Shown here: in pieces, positions 27,401 through 38,975 of the stretch | Layout: the number at the start of each line of letters is the position of its first letter | How positions within the stretch are numbered: the stretch's first letter is position 1 | Source: Strix aluco | Taxonomy: Eukaryota > Chordata > Aves > Strigiformes > Strigidae | Direction of reading: 5' to 3' | NCBI RefSeq assembly: GCF_031877795.1 | Contig: NC_133935.1 | Coordinates: 46,957,330-47,021,329, forward strand | Length of the DNA stretch: 64,000 bases | Made by a program: the position numbers and the translations under genes | Notes under the pieces: generated by a model | The model's input: only the letters and a program-made list of their open reading frames with translations | What the model was told of the DNA's origin: nothing | Databases searched by the model: none

Positions 27401-30400
27401 TGCTGTATATATCTGCTTTACACCTTTGGTGGAGTGATGCTTGAAGAGATGTCTGTAGTAAGAAGATGCTTTCAGTGATCTTGCCTGTCACAATAGAGGG
27501 TCTGAAAATACCACCTCCATGGAAATGAACTAAAGGTGATTTGAGATGATCCATTACTGCAGCAATGGTTTGGCTTGAAACTAGTTACCTGTGTCTACCA
27601 GTTTCATCTTGTACAAACACATTATTCCTTATTCTTTTAAATCTTACAAGATATCATGCTGCCTTAAACTCTTTTCTGTCCTGTACTATTTCACTCTTCC
27701 TATCTGTCGTGACTTTACTACAACTAAATCTTCAAGCTACAAGAACATCACAATCTGAAAAGGTGACTTCTCTGTGAACAACCACCAGATTAACTGAACA
27801 TATTGCTTAATGTAGTATTCAAAACATGCTATCCTTAATTTCTTGAAAGAATTGAGAATCACTTAAAAAAAGTTAGAAACTCTTTTGAATAAACTAATTA
27901 ACAATGGCCAAGTTAGACCCTGGCCTTGTACAACTTCTGCAAACTGGTACAAACTTCTGCAAACTGTGAAACGTCTTCTGAAGCACAAATTTAGCAGGTT
28001 TGTGGTTTCTTTCCTCAAGAATTCTGTAAAGAAACCTGGCTTACAAGGAAAGAATAGCATCTGTATTAAGAAGAGAAAAAATTGCATTTAAAATCTACCT
28101 CTAAAACAGAGCTCAAAATCTCCATCACACTTGCTCTCATGACTTAACAATATGAATAGAGATTTCAGTCTTGATATGTGCTACAACCAGCAGGCTTAAC
28201 ATTCTTCCTCATTCTCAGGGCTATGTAGATGGAGGACTCCTCAATGCCAGTCAAGTAGCACTGAGGGATCCAGAACCTTCAGGATCAAGTCCACTTACAG
28301 GGTTGGGATGCAATGTGTTTCTCTTACACCTTTTTGACATTGGGCGAGTACACAGCATCAACATATCAGCTTTTTTATCTAGTCTGAATCCTCAATATTT
28401 GACACTTTAGATGTACAGAAAATGGAAACCAAGTCAGGTTACTAAGAGGATAGAACAAACATTTAGGGATAGAAATTAGATACATCAAAACTTAAGAGAA
28501 AGGAGAAAAGTAAGAGACATCAGAGATTCTGAAAATTAATACCACTATATTAGTCATAAAAAGAAGAACAGAGGTGCTAGTCTGTTACTCCATGGTTTGG
28601 AAAGATGTTGCCATATAGTACTGAGATGTTTTATGGTGTTTACTAAGCTTTCAACATCTGCCTTTACTGAAAAATCATCACATATCAATTAAGCAAGTAA
28701 AAGGCTATTGCAAGAAGTAAAGGAATAATCTTTTCTTACGTATCATGGTTAGGTATGACAGCCAGTAGTGAGCTTTAACTTGCACCACGAAGAATTATAG
28801 TTAGGAAGCAGAAAAAACTTTGAAAGACTAGCATGGATAATGAGGGACTGGATTAATTTGCCTGGAGAAATTGTGGAGACTTCAAATTTGGACCTTTTTT
28901 AGGTCAGCTCAGGCAATCATTTGTCAAGAATAGTTCATGATAGGAATAGCATCTGTCATTTGACTCTGCCCTGGGGCAGAAGGGAAGTCTAGATGATGCT
29001 TGAGGCTCCTTCATTTCTTATTTTTCTGGGACTTTATAGCTTACTCTTATTCAGAGAGCTAATAAACAAGATTGTAGCTACTGGCTTTTTGTTGCATGCA
29101 TACTTGCAATCTCCAGAATTCCTGATTGCCTTTGGGAAGAATCATACAGCTATTGTAGCTACGTCAATAATTTTTGTATCATCTGTAGGACAAGTTAGCA
29201 TTAGTCAACAAACATATTGTCAGACAAATTGAAATCAGTCTTTCCTTTGACTTCAAGATAAGCTCAGCTGCATCATGCAGATTCAGGAAACTAAGTTGGT
29301 AGTTTGTCTCCTAAGGCTTCCTCTGTAGTCAGCACAGAGACAGGGACTTTCAGGGAGCAGCTGAGAACATGAGACTTATTTATGTGCTCTGAAGACTAGC
29401 CAAATAACTGGGCAGGTGAAGCAAATTAAATTGGAAACCAGTAGTTGGACAGTGTTAATACTATCCTTTCATACCTTCATAATGTTTAAATTACCAAGTA
29501 AGTGGCTCTCATAAATAAGAGAAGATATGAAAATATATTATGGAAAAAAAAACCCAAGAAATTAATCACATTCACAGAGTTCATAGATTTTTCTGCAATC
29601 TCTCCTCACATTTCTGTGTAATAAATAATATCAGCACAAACTAATTGTTTTCTCCAACAACGCAACGTTAAAAATTTCTAAAATAGGCTGACTATGTAAA
29701 TATCTAGTCAAGAGTAAAAGAAAGCAAACCTACTCTATTTTGACTCCCACTCAGACTGGTAGTAATAATAAGATAGTGTTAAATAAATATGTTTTAGGAC
29801 TTTTAGAAATGTTTTATAGGAATAATAAAGTAAACACACTCAGCATAATTTCTTTTGGAGCTTTTTGAGATATATATTGCCACTTTTAAGTTACAGAGTT
29901 AGAAAAAAATTAAAGAACACAGAATAAGGTTTATCTAACCTTCAGCTTCCTGGTATGCATCAATTAAATTTATCCTAGGATCAAGAGTTCTCCTGTTTCC
30001 ATCCTTAAGTTTCAATAGTCTTATCTAACAAGATCTAGTTGAGTAACTCGTTGACACTGAGGGAACACTGATGAGTGACAAAGTAATATTTGCTTCTTAC
30101 TATCCATTAAAACAATTAGCCAGATGACTATCAGATAGCATTCTGCACATGGAGAAATTGTGTAAAGAGTAAGGATCAGGTTCTGACTGAGCAGGACAAG
30201 AAAAAACCCAGGACTGCCTTGTTTGTTTTTTGCTGGATAAGTGTATCATCATTTGATCAAATTTTAAAATGGTTATTTATATTTCATCTCACTATTTCAA
30301 CTGGATATCACATTTCATTGAAATATTTATTCAGCACAGCATCACTAAGCCACTGGATAACCACTACCCCACCGAACAGCAAAATTGAGAGTTTAATAGA

Positions 30401-31413
30401 AAAAGAAAATGTTTGCTATGTACAAATAATGGGAAAGCCCACACAATTTGCGGGGACGGCAGTTGGAACTGTGATATTTAGAGCTACTAAGTACAGCCAT
30501 GAGACAGTTTTGACCCATTTAATTACAAGGATATGTGCCATATTAATACCATCATTACTGTGTAAATTAGTCTGAACATCTATATTTATTTTTTCTTAAA
30601 TATTCCTTTAAATATACAATTCATACAGATGCAAAAACATTTTAACTTTCAGTATGAAATGCAGTAATAAAATTGCAATACTGTTTTTTTGTCAACAAAA
30701 CTCCAAAGTCTTTGTCACAGTGGCAAAAATATTTTCAATGGGACTTCCCTTCAGGGTCTCCCTTGCGCTGAGGGGGCTTAAAGTCATTTCCATAGCCACC
30801 AGAATACAAAGTGCTGCGTATTGAGGGTTTTAACGCACCCTGCTGCTGCTGCAAGGGAAGAACTGCTTCTCCTCAAGATCTCTCATAAAAGGATATCACT
30901 TCTGGACTGCTGACAGGAATGTTCAACACCACCCATGCTACTGCCCTGCAGAGTTATGGAGGTTAACAACTTCCAAAGCTTAGATAATGCTGCAGGAATT
31001 GGTGCTGAATAAATAATTCATGTCTACATTTTTATGACTAAATAAAAAGAAAAACTGTATAGCTTGACTCAGTTTCAAGGTACTGTTAAGTATTTGATTT
31101 TATCATAAACATAATTTTTGCCCATTTATTTCTTTTGGCAGCAGGGCCTCTTCCAGAAGCTTGATAGCAGTATAATGGAAAGTTAATAAACGGATCAGTA
31201 CATTGTTTCCATTCTTTCCAGATGTTTCCTTCATTATGCCAGACACATTACTTCCTAAGCAGAAAGCTGCAAAGAGTGCAAATTTTAATATCTCTGACAA
31301 GACAAGATGTGCAGTTCAGAAAACAATGTGCATCCTTGTTTGGCTGGAAGAAAATAGTTTCCATGATGTTTATTCTGGATAGAATGGGATACACATCAAT
31401 AGACACACTTAAT

Positions 31414-31434
31414 AAAAAAAAAAAAAAAAAAAAA
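31414..31434. repeat. Poly-A tract (21 A)
   Basis: An uninterrupted A run. Short frames on both strands translate it as poly-Lys or poly-Phe and are not genes. Confidence 0.9.
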
Positions 31435-34400
31435 GCTACGAAGGACTTCAAAGAAACCAGATACAGAAAATTATATTGTATGTGGTTTTTACTGTAGACA
31501 GAACAGCTACTATATTGACTACTTCTTCCTGACATCCACAGGTATCCAGCAAATGCATTCAGTTAGTGCTCTTTACTACTGTAACAGTACACAGCTGTAA
31601 ACAGCTACCACTAGCTGTTTTAATCACAGCAGGCTAGACAAAAGCAGTGTTAATAATCACTCTGTAAAATCTCATCCTGTCTGAATTTAGAGTGTGGTTG
31701 CTGTTTTATAGGGTCTAGATGTGAAACTTTAAGTGATGCTCGCTACCAAATGATGGAAAAAAGGATTATACAGGAACATTCAAATCATTGGTACTGAATT
31801 GAAGATCCTGGGGCACAGTTGCCACAAAAATTAATAAAAACAAAAGCTTGAATAATCTCTATTTCCTGCCTTTATGCTATGTTATGTAAACCACTTTCTG
31901 TTTAGAAATTAGGCCATGAGAAGTTATGATATTTTGAAGTAGTTCATCTGGCATTTGCATATGAATATAGAAACACCAGTCATATTAACCTATTAGTACA
32001 GAAGTTACATCAAAAGTCCTGTTATTATCTTCTTGTATGATTGCATAATGTTTCTTGACATAAATATGTGGGATGAGTAAAATAATTTTAAGAAGATTTT
32101 GAAAGAGATTTTCTACTTTCAAAGGTTGCTTACCCTGAAATGTCCAGCTTTAAGCCAGATACCTGTTTTCTCACATAAAATCTTTTGTCTATGTTTGTCA
32201 ACTTCCTATTTTACTGACACTTTTCTGTGCAGCCCTGGATTTTGGTTTAACCTCTTAGAGTGAAACCCGCAACCTTATCATTTTGTATCATTCAAGAATA
32301 TAGAAGCCATAATTCTACAGAGCTGGCAGCTTTTCCGCTTCAGAGCTCATGTAATTTAGTTGGATCCCCTAATAGGGTTATATTTCATATATGCTGAATA
32401 CACCCTTTATGCTTGTGTAACTCCTTAGAGAACTTACAGACAAAAATAAAGTAGTTTATTCATAAGGAATAGTGACTGTATTGTCCATTAACCTCAATAA
32501 CTTGCGTAGACTATAGTGGGGCATATAAAACACTCATAGCAGTGAGATCTGAATCAGTACGAGACGTTTATTCAAGCTGAAGTATTGCTTATAGAAAGGA
32601 GCCCACAGATATCTGTACTATTCTGTGCTTGCCATCTTCTCCAGCCAGGCAATTTGTGTTGTGTTATGTACAATGTTTGAATGTCGTGCCTCAGGCAGCT
32701 TATTTTCTTACAATGGTTTCTTCTAATCCTACAAAAATAATACTGAAAAAAAATGTTATGCAAAATACCCACTGTGCTATAATTAACTTATAAATGAGTT
32801 TTTGTCCATTAGTATTGTACTTACAACTTTAAATGCAATTATAATAAAATAACTATTGGGATATACATTATACTGATTATATGAAAAACAATTATCTGAA
32901 AATTAAACCCATTTCACATTCATTTTGCATGTAAGAACCAACCTAACTTTTCATTTTTAAAACTTTTGAAAAATATGTTAGATTTTCAAAACAAGAAAAA
33001 GGAGAATGTTTTCATGACCAACGTCCAAGCCTTTGACTGAATGTAAATATCAATTCATCTTTTTCTAAAATTTTATGTAAATGCATGCAACTCCAAAATG
33101 TTTTGGAAAAGTGAATTCTCTGCTTAGAGCCCAGTGATACAAATCCTCTGTGCTGCTAGGTACTCCTTCAAATCTGGCAGAACTGGGTTCTTTATAGATA
33201 GTGCTTTAAAAAAAAAGTGCTATGTGAAAAAATTGTGTAGATTATAAATTCGAACATTCAGAAGTTAGGAACCGTCAGTTTAAGACAGTTAAATTCACTC
33301 TTTTTTATACACTTGCATAATAACACAAGCAACTTTTCTGGTAGTATGCAATTGCTTTCTGCAAGAACCCTGCCTCTTCTGGTGAGTCAGTTTTATGGTA
33401 TTGTTTGAGTGTGGTAATGTTCAGATTTTTCCTCCATTATTGAAAGTATCCCCTCATCTACTGTTTGCTTAGCATTGTCTCACTCTTGAATTAATTTCCT
33501 TGACAATTTTTATGTAATGTTCTGGAAAACAGATCTTAAGCTTCCATTCCAGAAGGTATTTTGGTCAAGACCTCAGTTACCCACCACTCTTTGTGAATGC
33601 CCCAAACCTCTTCAGTCTTGACAAAATTCACATGCTTACTTCTTAATACACAAGTAAATCGACTCTGTATCTACCAAGATGTTCTTCCACCTGCCTCCTT
33701 CCAGGGACTCACTTCAGTGAGTTTTCTTAGAAAATAACTACTAGATGGAGTCTTGCCCAGAATGTAACGATGGACAAGGTTGGCCGTGAAATGGAGATGT
33801 CATCCTTTTTAACGGTATATAGTGTCGGCAATAAAAGTCTCCTAATTCCTAATGAATTCTGAATTGCTTCATGAAAAACAAAACAGCTGCAGATAAGACG
33901 GTGCTCACCACATAGGGCAGCTGGTGAGTCATTTTGCCTCCCACATGCTTGATGACATTTCTGATTGTTGTATGTGCGCTTGGATGAAGGTATTCTCCTT
34001 TCATTGTACTGTTTTTCAGTGGAAAGTGTTGTCATTACTCAGCTTTGAAGTTACCAGCTGTATACAGTTGATCAGAAAAGGATTCAAGCCTGGACTGAAT
34101 GGACATCTTTGGATTAGGGTTCTGTCAAGACCTCCAGGAGCTACCTATCCAGATGTCTCCTCTTCTAAAGTTGCCCAAACCTGGGCCTCATTTTGAAGTA
34201 CCTAACTTCACCCATATTTGGCTGGGTTTGCAACTGAGATTGCGGGTATTCAGAGAGGTTACAGGCTCAAAGCAGAATCACTCTGGACATTCCTGATCAG
34301 CAAGAAATGTTTGGTAAGTGCTGCCAGCATATGACTACAAATCTTACTTGCCAGACGTTTCTTTTCAAATGATTGCTGGCAAATAGTCTTCTTAAGGAAC

Positions 34401-35389
34401 AAAGAGACTGATAGTTATGCAGTCACAGAAGAGAGGTGGCTACTCCACCGTAAGTTAACAATAAACTTTTGTTGAAAGAAGTTCTCAGCAACTGATTAAA
34501 TGTTAATTATCATTCTTTTGTACAGCCACATGTTCACATGTTCAGCGGTGATGTGATTCAGTGGCACTTCACAGATTCATAGGTAAAACACCACTGTTTG
34601 TAGACTTTTTGTCAGTTTTGTTGGTCTGTTAGTTTTCCCCCATTTTCAGTTTTATGTCAGAATTCCGTAACATCCAACTCCTTTTGGATTTAGATCTCAA
34701 AATGTGAACAGACTCAACTGGAATTTTCTAATGAAACTGGTTTTCACAGGAAAAAAAGCTAAATTATAGAAACTTTAATTTTTCAGAGAAACATATTAGT
34801 TTCTTCTGAGGAAACAACACAGAAGACAGATTTCTGATAGAAAGCTGCTTATTGCTTGCCTGCTGTTGGGGAGCTCAGACTTGTCACCTGTGGCTCTGAT
34901 GTAAACCCATCCTGCCAGAACTCTGGATCACACAGCACACATGCTTTGCCACAGGGACTGGCAATCAGCTTTGAATGAGTGGAAAGGAGTTTTGGAGTGG
35001 AGGGAACAGAGTTCTAAACCTACCATGTAAATGGAAGAGGCTGTGCAAACATGCAGATGTGTCACACAGTGTGTGAACCTTTGAAACCCAGTGTGCAGCT
35101 CTAAGAATGAAATATTCTTTGAGCGTCTTTAAAAGCCTACTTCTGGACTCTGCTTTCTTGTAGGCTTCCTACCATGGAGCAGAGCACTTCAGAGCTTCAG
35201 GTCCCCATACCAAGTCATCCAGTTCCCAGCTTTCAGGCTCTGACTTTACAACAACGTATATGTTCTCCCATAAAAGAAACAACTGGGCTACAGGCTGTCA
35301 CTTTCAGGATCCCAGAATCCAGTATATTTTGGAGACTTTCTCTGAAACACATCGGTTATTACTGAAACAAAACATTTTTGTTTCTTTTT

Positions 35390-35395
35390 ATGCTT
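35390..35395. repeat. Target-site duplication, low-coordinate side of the provirus
   Basis: ATGCTT (AAGCAT on the minus strand) directly abuts the last base of recognisable RT sequence and matches 38970-38975 on the far side of the LTR. See the provirus entry for why this is odd. Confidence 0.6.
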
Positions 35396-36616
35396 GTAAC
35401 CTGGAATGTGCATCCTCCAAAATCCCACAAGTCCTAAGAAAGCTTGTGTTTCTTTCTTGTTGGTCAGTGGAGACATAGCTGCTATCTTGTTGACAACCTC
35501 CATAGGCACATGGCGGCGTCCATCTTGCCATTTTGTTCCCAAGAACTGAATCTCCTGTGCTGGTCCCTTGACCTTGCTTTTCTTTATGGCAAACCCAGCT
35601 CTCAGAAGAATCTCGATTACTTTTTGTCCTTTCTTGAACACTTCTTCTGCCTTGTTGCCCCACACAATGATGTCATCAATGTACTGTAGATGTTCAGGGG
35701 CATCACCCTTTTCCAGTGCAGTTTGAATTAGTCCATGACAAATAGTGGGGCTGTGCTTCCACCCCTGGGGTAGTTGATTCCAGGTATATTGGACACCCCT
35801 CCACGTGAAAGCAAACTGTGGCCTGCACTCTTCTGCCAAAGGAATTGAAAAGAATGTATTGGCGATGTCAATTGTGGCGTACCACTTGGCTGCCTTTGAC
35901 TCCAGTTCATATTGGAGCTCTAACATATCTGGTACAGCAGCACTCAGTGGTGGCGTCACTTCATTCAGGCCACGATAGTCTACTGTCAACCTCCACCCTC
36001 CGTCAGACTTTCGCACTGGCCATATTGGGCTATTAAAAGGTGAATGTGTCTTACTGATGACACCTTGGGTCTCCAGTTGACGGATCAGTTCTTGGATGGG
36101 AGCCAGAGAGTCTCGGTTCGTGCGATACTGCCGTCGGTACACGGTCCTCATAGCAATTGGCACCTGTTGTTTTTCAACTCGCAACAGTCCTACAACAAAA
36201 GGATATTCTGAGAGGCCAGGCAGATTAGACAACTGTTTGACCTTCTCTGTGTTCACACTGGCCACACCAAAAGCCCATCGGTATCCTTTTGGGTCTTTGA
36301 AATACCTCCTCTTGAGGTAGTCAATGCCCAAGATACAAGGGGCTTCTGGGCCAGTTACAATGGGATGTTTTTCCCACTTGTCCCCGGTCAAGCTAACCTC
36401 GGCCTCCAGTACTGACAGTTCTTGACATCCGCCTGTCACTCCTGAGATTCACATAGGTTCTGCCCCTCTATAACTTGATGGCATTAGTGTACACTGTGCC
36501 CCGGTGTCGATTAAAGCCTGGTACTTCTGTGGATTTGATGTGCCAGGCCATCGAATCCACACTGTCCAATACACACGATCATCCCTTTCCTCCTCCTGGC
36601 TGGAGGCAGGGGCCCT
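35396..36616 (-). pseudogene. pol: ERV pro-pol fragment: retropepsin and partial reverse transcriptase
   Basis: An aspartic protease comes first: ALIDTGAQ, with the active-site DTG at 36500-36508. An in-frame TGA follows at 36449-36451. A 383-codon frame (35288-36439) then continues with the protease C-terminal LGIDYL (residues 38-42) and the RT: LTVDYRGLNEVTPP (151-164), ATIDIANTFFSIPL with the first catalytic Asp (188-201), LPQGWKHSP (223-231), YIDD with the other two catalytic Asp (253-256; DNA 35672-35683) and FLGLVGFWRMHIPGY (334-348). Retroviral similarity ends exactly at residue 348, base 35396. The last 35 residues come from host flanking DNA and are not viral. RT would copy the RNA genome and protease would cut Gag-Pol. 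This copy lacks RNase H and integrase. Confidence 0.9.
36449..36451 (-). other. In-frame stop codon between protease active site and RT
   Basis: TGA on the minus strand, in the same frame as both DTG (36500-36508) and the long RT frame starting at 36439. It separates the two halves of the protease, so the Met start at 36439 is a by-product of the stop rather than a real initiation site. Confidence 0.8.
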
Positions 36617-38204
36617 CTATTCCTGTTCTTGGTCAGAGTATTCACTGTCTGACCCTTGCCGTGCCAGGCCGGAAACTCCTTCATCAGGGCCAAGGGAGGT
36701 GATCTCAGTCTTCTTGTATCTGGGAGATCGCTGATTACTTTCTTGTGGTTTCACACCAGCTACATTAACAACCTTCTTGGATGTCTTCTTCTTGGCAGGG
36801 GTCTTTCCTCCCAATTCATGTACACGAGCTTCCAACTTGAAGGTGGGTTGACCATCCCACTTCCTCATGTCCTCCCCCTGGTCACGCAGGAAGAACCAAA
36901 GTTCGCCACGTGTCATGCGCCTAGGTTTCCCTTTCCCTCTGACTGGGGTGGAAGAGAACTGATTTCTTGGGGTGCTCCTGACATCTAAGGCACTCGCCCG
37001 TAGAGATGAGGAGGTACCAAGACTCTTCAAAGTTCTGATGCCAGGAAGAGACTGCCTCCACAGTTGGCGTGCATCTTAGTCCTTCTCCCACATCCATTTC
37101 TGGATAGTACATCGCAGCCAAGCCGGCAGAATACGAGGATGGTGCACCTTTAATCACCTTCCTCCACATGGCCCGTGTGCACAGGACATCCTCTGGATTT
37201 TTAGGGGCTTCCTCGTTAACTGGATCACTATAGATGACTTCCAGCACTGCTAATTCTCTCAGGTACTGGACACCTTCATCCGCTGTAGCCTACTTCCCTG
37301 GGGAGTTGTCTGTAAGATCTTCCTTGAAAGGATATCTTGCTTTAACACTTGAAAGGAGCCGTCTCCACAGACTGCAAACTCCTGTTTCTTTTCCAATTCC
37401 CCTTTCAATTCCTCGATCTCTAGCAAGGGAACCCAGATGTTGGGCTTCCTTACCTTCCAGCTGCTGAGCATCAGCCCCATTATCCCAGCGTCAAAGCAGC
37501 CAGGCAGCAATCCGCTCACCTGGCTGGTGGCTATAGTCTTTCCGCAGATCTCTCAGTTCTGATGATGTCAGGGACCGGGTAGTTTCTGCCTCCTGTTTGA
37601 GTTCTGTTATTCCCTCTTCTGACCCCTTTGCTGAAGGACCCACTTCTTCCTCTTCTTTCTTGTCCCTTATTAATCGAGGGTATGGACCTGTTGTTCTCCT
37701 TGTCCACTGTTTCTTTTTTACTACTGGGGCAATCTCTGCTGTTGTTGTTTTTGTTTGAGTTCCCATTTCCACCACAGTCCTTTGAGAGCACTGAACTGCA
37801 GCTCGATAAGCATAGGCCAGGCCCCAGTACAGCGCTAGGAGTTGCTGATTTTCATCGGGATAGACAAGGCACCCTTCTATCAGGTGTTGTGTCAATTTTG
37901 CGGGGTTGCTTGTCTGTTGAGGGGTAAGATCCCAGGCTACATGAGGTGATAACCGTCCTAGGAATCTGCCCAAATCCTTCCACTCCCCCTGCCACCCAGG
38001 GACAGGCCGCCTCAGGGCACATTTTGGTATTCTCTCACCCAAAATTTGCCTTCTCTTACACCAAAAACCTAACGAGCTCCACACAGTCCACAATAGGCGA
38101 ATAGCATTAATGAACAGTATCAAAGAGCTAACATAAGGATTAATAAGTACTTCGGGAGCTTGCAGAATAAAACCACTCATGATGTTCCCAATTTCTTCCA
38201 GCAT
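36617..38204 (-). pseudogene. gag: ERV gag, broken by frameshifts
   Basis: Gag-like coding remains lie between the leader and protease. The largest piece is a 237-codon frame (37491-38204). It has a hydrophobic N-terminal segment (roughly residues 24-47, SSLILFINAIRLLWTVWSSL), a PTAP-free middle, and a Lys/Glu-rich low-complexity stretch (about residues 160-190), ending in LRDLRKDYSHQPGERIAAW. The sense then moves through other frames: 37259-37519, 36921-37247 (MWRKVIKGAPSSY) and 36617-37030 (GELWFFLRDQGEDMRKWDG). At least three frame changes therefore break it. A further frame upstream (38177-38407) has a transmembrane-like run and overlaps the start of the 237-codon frame; it may be the true N-terminus or leader. 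Identification rests on position before pro-pol and general resemblance to avian ERV Gag; no zinc knuckle is visible. Confidence 0.7.
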
Positions 38205-38327
38205 GTTCCCGAGCTTAGCAAAATAAAGATAAGCAGAGCAATAAACAAACCCGTGACCAGCACAAGAGCTTGTCGCTTACTAACTGCTATAGCTATAGCA
38301 CAATTAATATAAAACTGCCGTTGTCCC

Positions 38328-38345
38328 GCCCCACGTTGGGCGCCA
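38328..38345 (-). other. Primer-binding site, tRNA-Lys1,2 type
   Basis: On the minus strand it reads TGGCGCCCAACGTGGGGC, an 18-nt perfect match to the 3' end of tRNA-Lys(CUU) plus CCA. This is the primer type used by several beta- and lentiviruses. It lies 8 nt from the end of the LTR, as expected, and fixes the orientation and the 5' identity of the LTR. Confidence 0.92.
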
Positions 38346-38574
38346 GAAAAGACTGTGGTGGTTTGACCTTGGCTAAATGCCAGGTATCCACCAAGTCGCT
38401 CTATCACTTCCCCCCCCTTCCCCTTTCTTTCTCAACAGGGCAAAGAGGAGAAAGAAACTAAGATAGGGAAAAAAAAAAAAAAAAAAACAACCCTTGTGGG
38501 TAAAACAACAGCAGTTTTAATATAAGCAAAGCGAAGCAAAGGTCCACGCGCGGAAGCAAAAAAAAGAAAACAGA

Positions 38575-38580
38575 TTTATT
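38575..38580 (-). terminator. LTR poly-A signal AATAAA
   Basis: AATAAA on the minus strand, about 120 nt downstream of the LTR TATA box, which is the expected arrangement in the R region. Confidence 0.6.
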
Positions 38581-38697
38581 CTCTACTTCCCATTAACAGA
38601 CGATGTTGGGCCTTCTCAGGAAGCAGGGCTCCCATACGCGTAGTGGTTGCCTCGGAGGACCAAGGGTGACCCCACCCCCTTCCTCCTTTCTCCCAGC

Positions 38698-38703
38698 TTT
38701 ATA
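38698..38703 (-). promoter_or_regulatory. LTR TATA box, with CRE-like site just upstream
   Basis: TATAAA on the minus strand. The motif TGACGTC at 38712-38718 lies 8 bp upstream in the direction of transcription, a cAMP-response-element-like site commonly placed in the U3 of such LTRs. Confidence 0.6.
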
Positions 38704-38969
38704 CTTGAGCAGACGTCATATGGTATGGAATATCCCTTTGGTCAGTTCGAGTCAGCTGTCCTGGTTGTGTCCCCTCCCAAGATCTTGCCCACCCCGTCCC
38801 ACTGTGGGGGGAAATGTCGGAAAGAGCCTTGGTGCTGTGTAAGCACCACTCAGCAGTAGCCACAACACCAGGGTGCTATCAACACTCTGCCAGCTCCCAA
38901 CATAAAACACAGCACCATGAGGGCTGCTACAGGGGAAAACCAATTCTGGCTCAGCCAGACCCGGTACAA

Positions 38970-38975
38970 TGCTTT
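38970..38975. repeat. Target-site duplication, LTR side of the provirus
   Basis: ATGCTT directly abuts the LTR terminal dinucleotide and is identical to 35390-35395. Confidence 0.65.

Larger units (their letters stand above)
22304..35389. other. 13 kb of AT-rich sequence with no recognised gene
   Basis: Only short chance frames were found; the longest is 118 codons at 30219-30575 and has no recognisable domain. It contains T and A tracts, listed separately, and a 20-bp-period tandem duplication at 27930-27966. Candidate conserved noncoding sequence lies around 26330-26560 by appearance only. No CR1 or LTR was recognised. Confidence 0.5.
35396..38969 (-). mobile_element. 3'-truncated endogenous retrovirus: LTR-PBS-gag-pro-partial RT
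   Basis: A 3,574-bp provirus read from high to low coordinates: 5' LTR (38969-38354), 8-nt gap, primer-binding site complementary to tRNA-Lys1,2 (38345-38328), leader, broken gag, protease and RT. It stops at 35396, part-way through RT. RNase H, integrase, env and the 3' LTR are absent. The outer flanks carry the same 6-bp word (ATGCTT at 35390-35395 and at 38970-38975). A 6-bp duplication and a Lys1,2 primer-binding site fit a class II (ERVK or betaretrovirus-like) element. The gag and pol style is that of a large family common in bird genomes, so the class assignment is tentative. It is not replication-competent: frameshifts, stops and missing domains throughout. Confidence 0.9.
38354..38969 (-). 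repeat. 5' LTR of the truncated provirus (616 bp)
   Basis: On the minus strand it begins TGTACCGGGTCTGG and ends AAACCACCACA, with TG...CA ends. It carries a CRE-like TGACGTC (38712-38718), a TATA box (38698-38703), an AATAAA poly-A signal (38575-38580) and a 19-A run on + (38469-38487). There is no second copy at the other end of the element, so the age cannot be estimated from LTR-LTR divergence. It is a different family from both solo LTR types in the window. Confidence 0.9.

Noticed and set aside
30219..30575. 118-codon open frame on the plus strand
   Set aside because: Hydrophobic start but no family resemblance and no supporting context.
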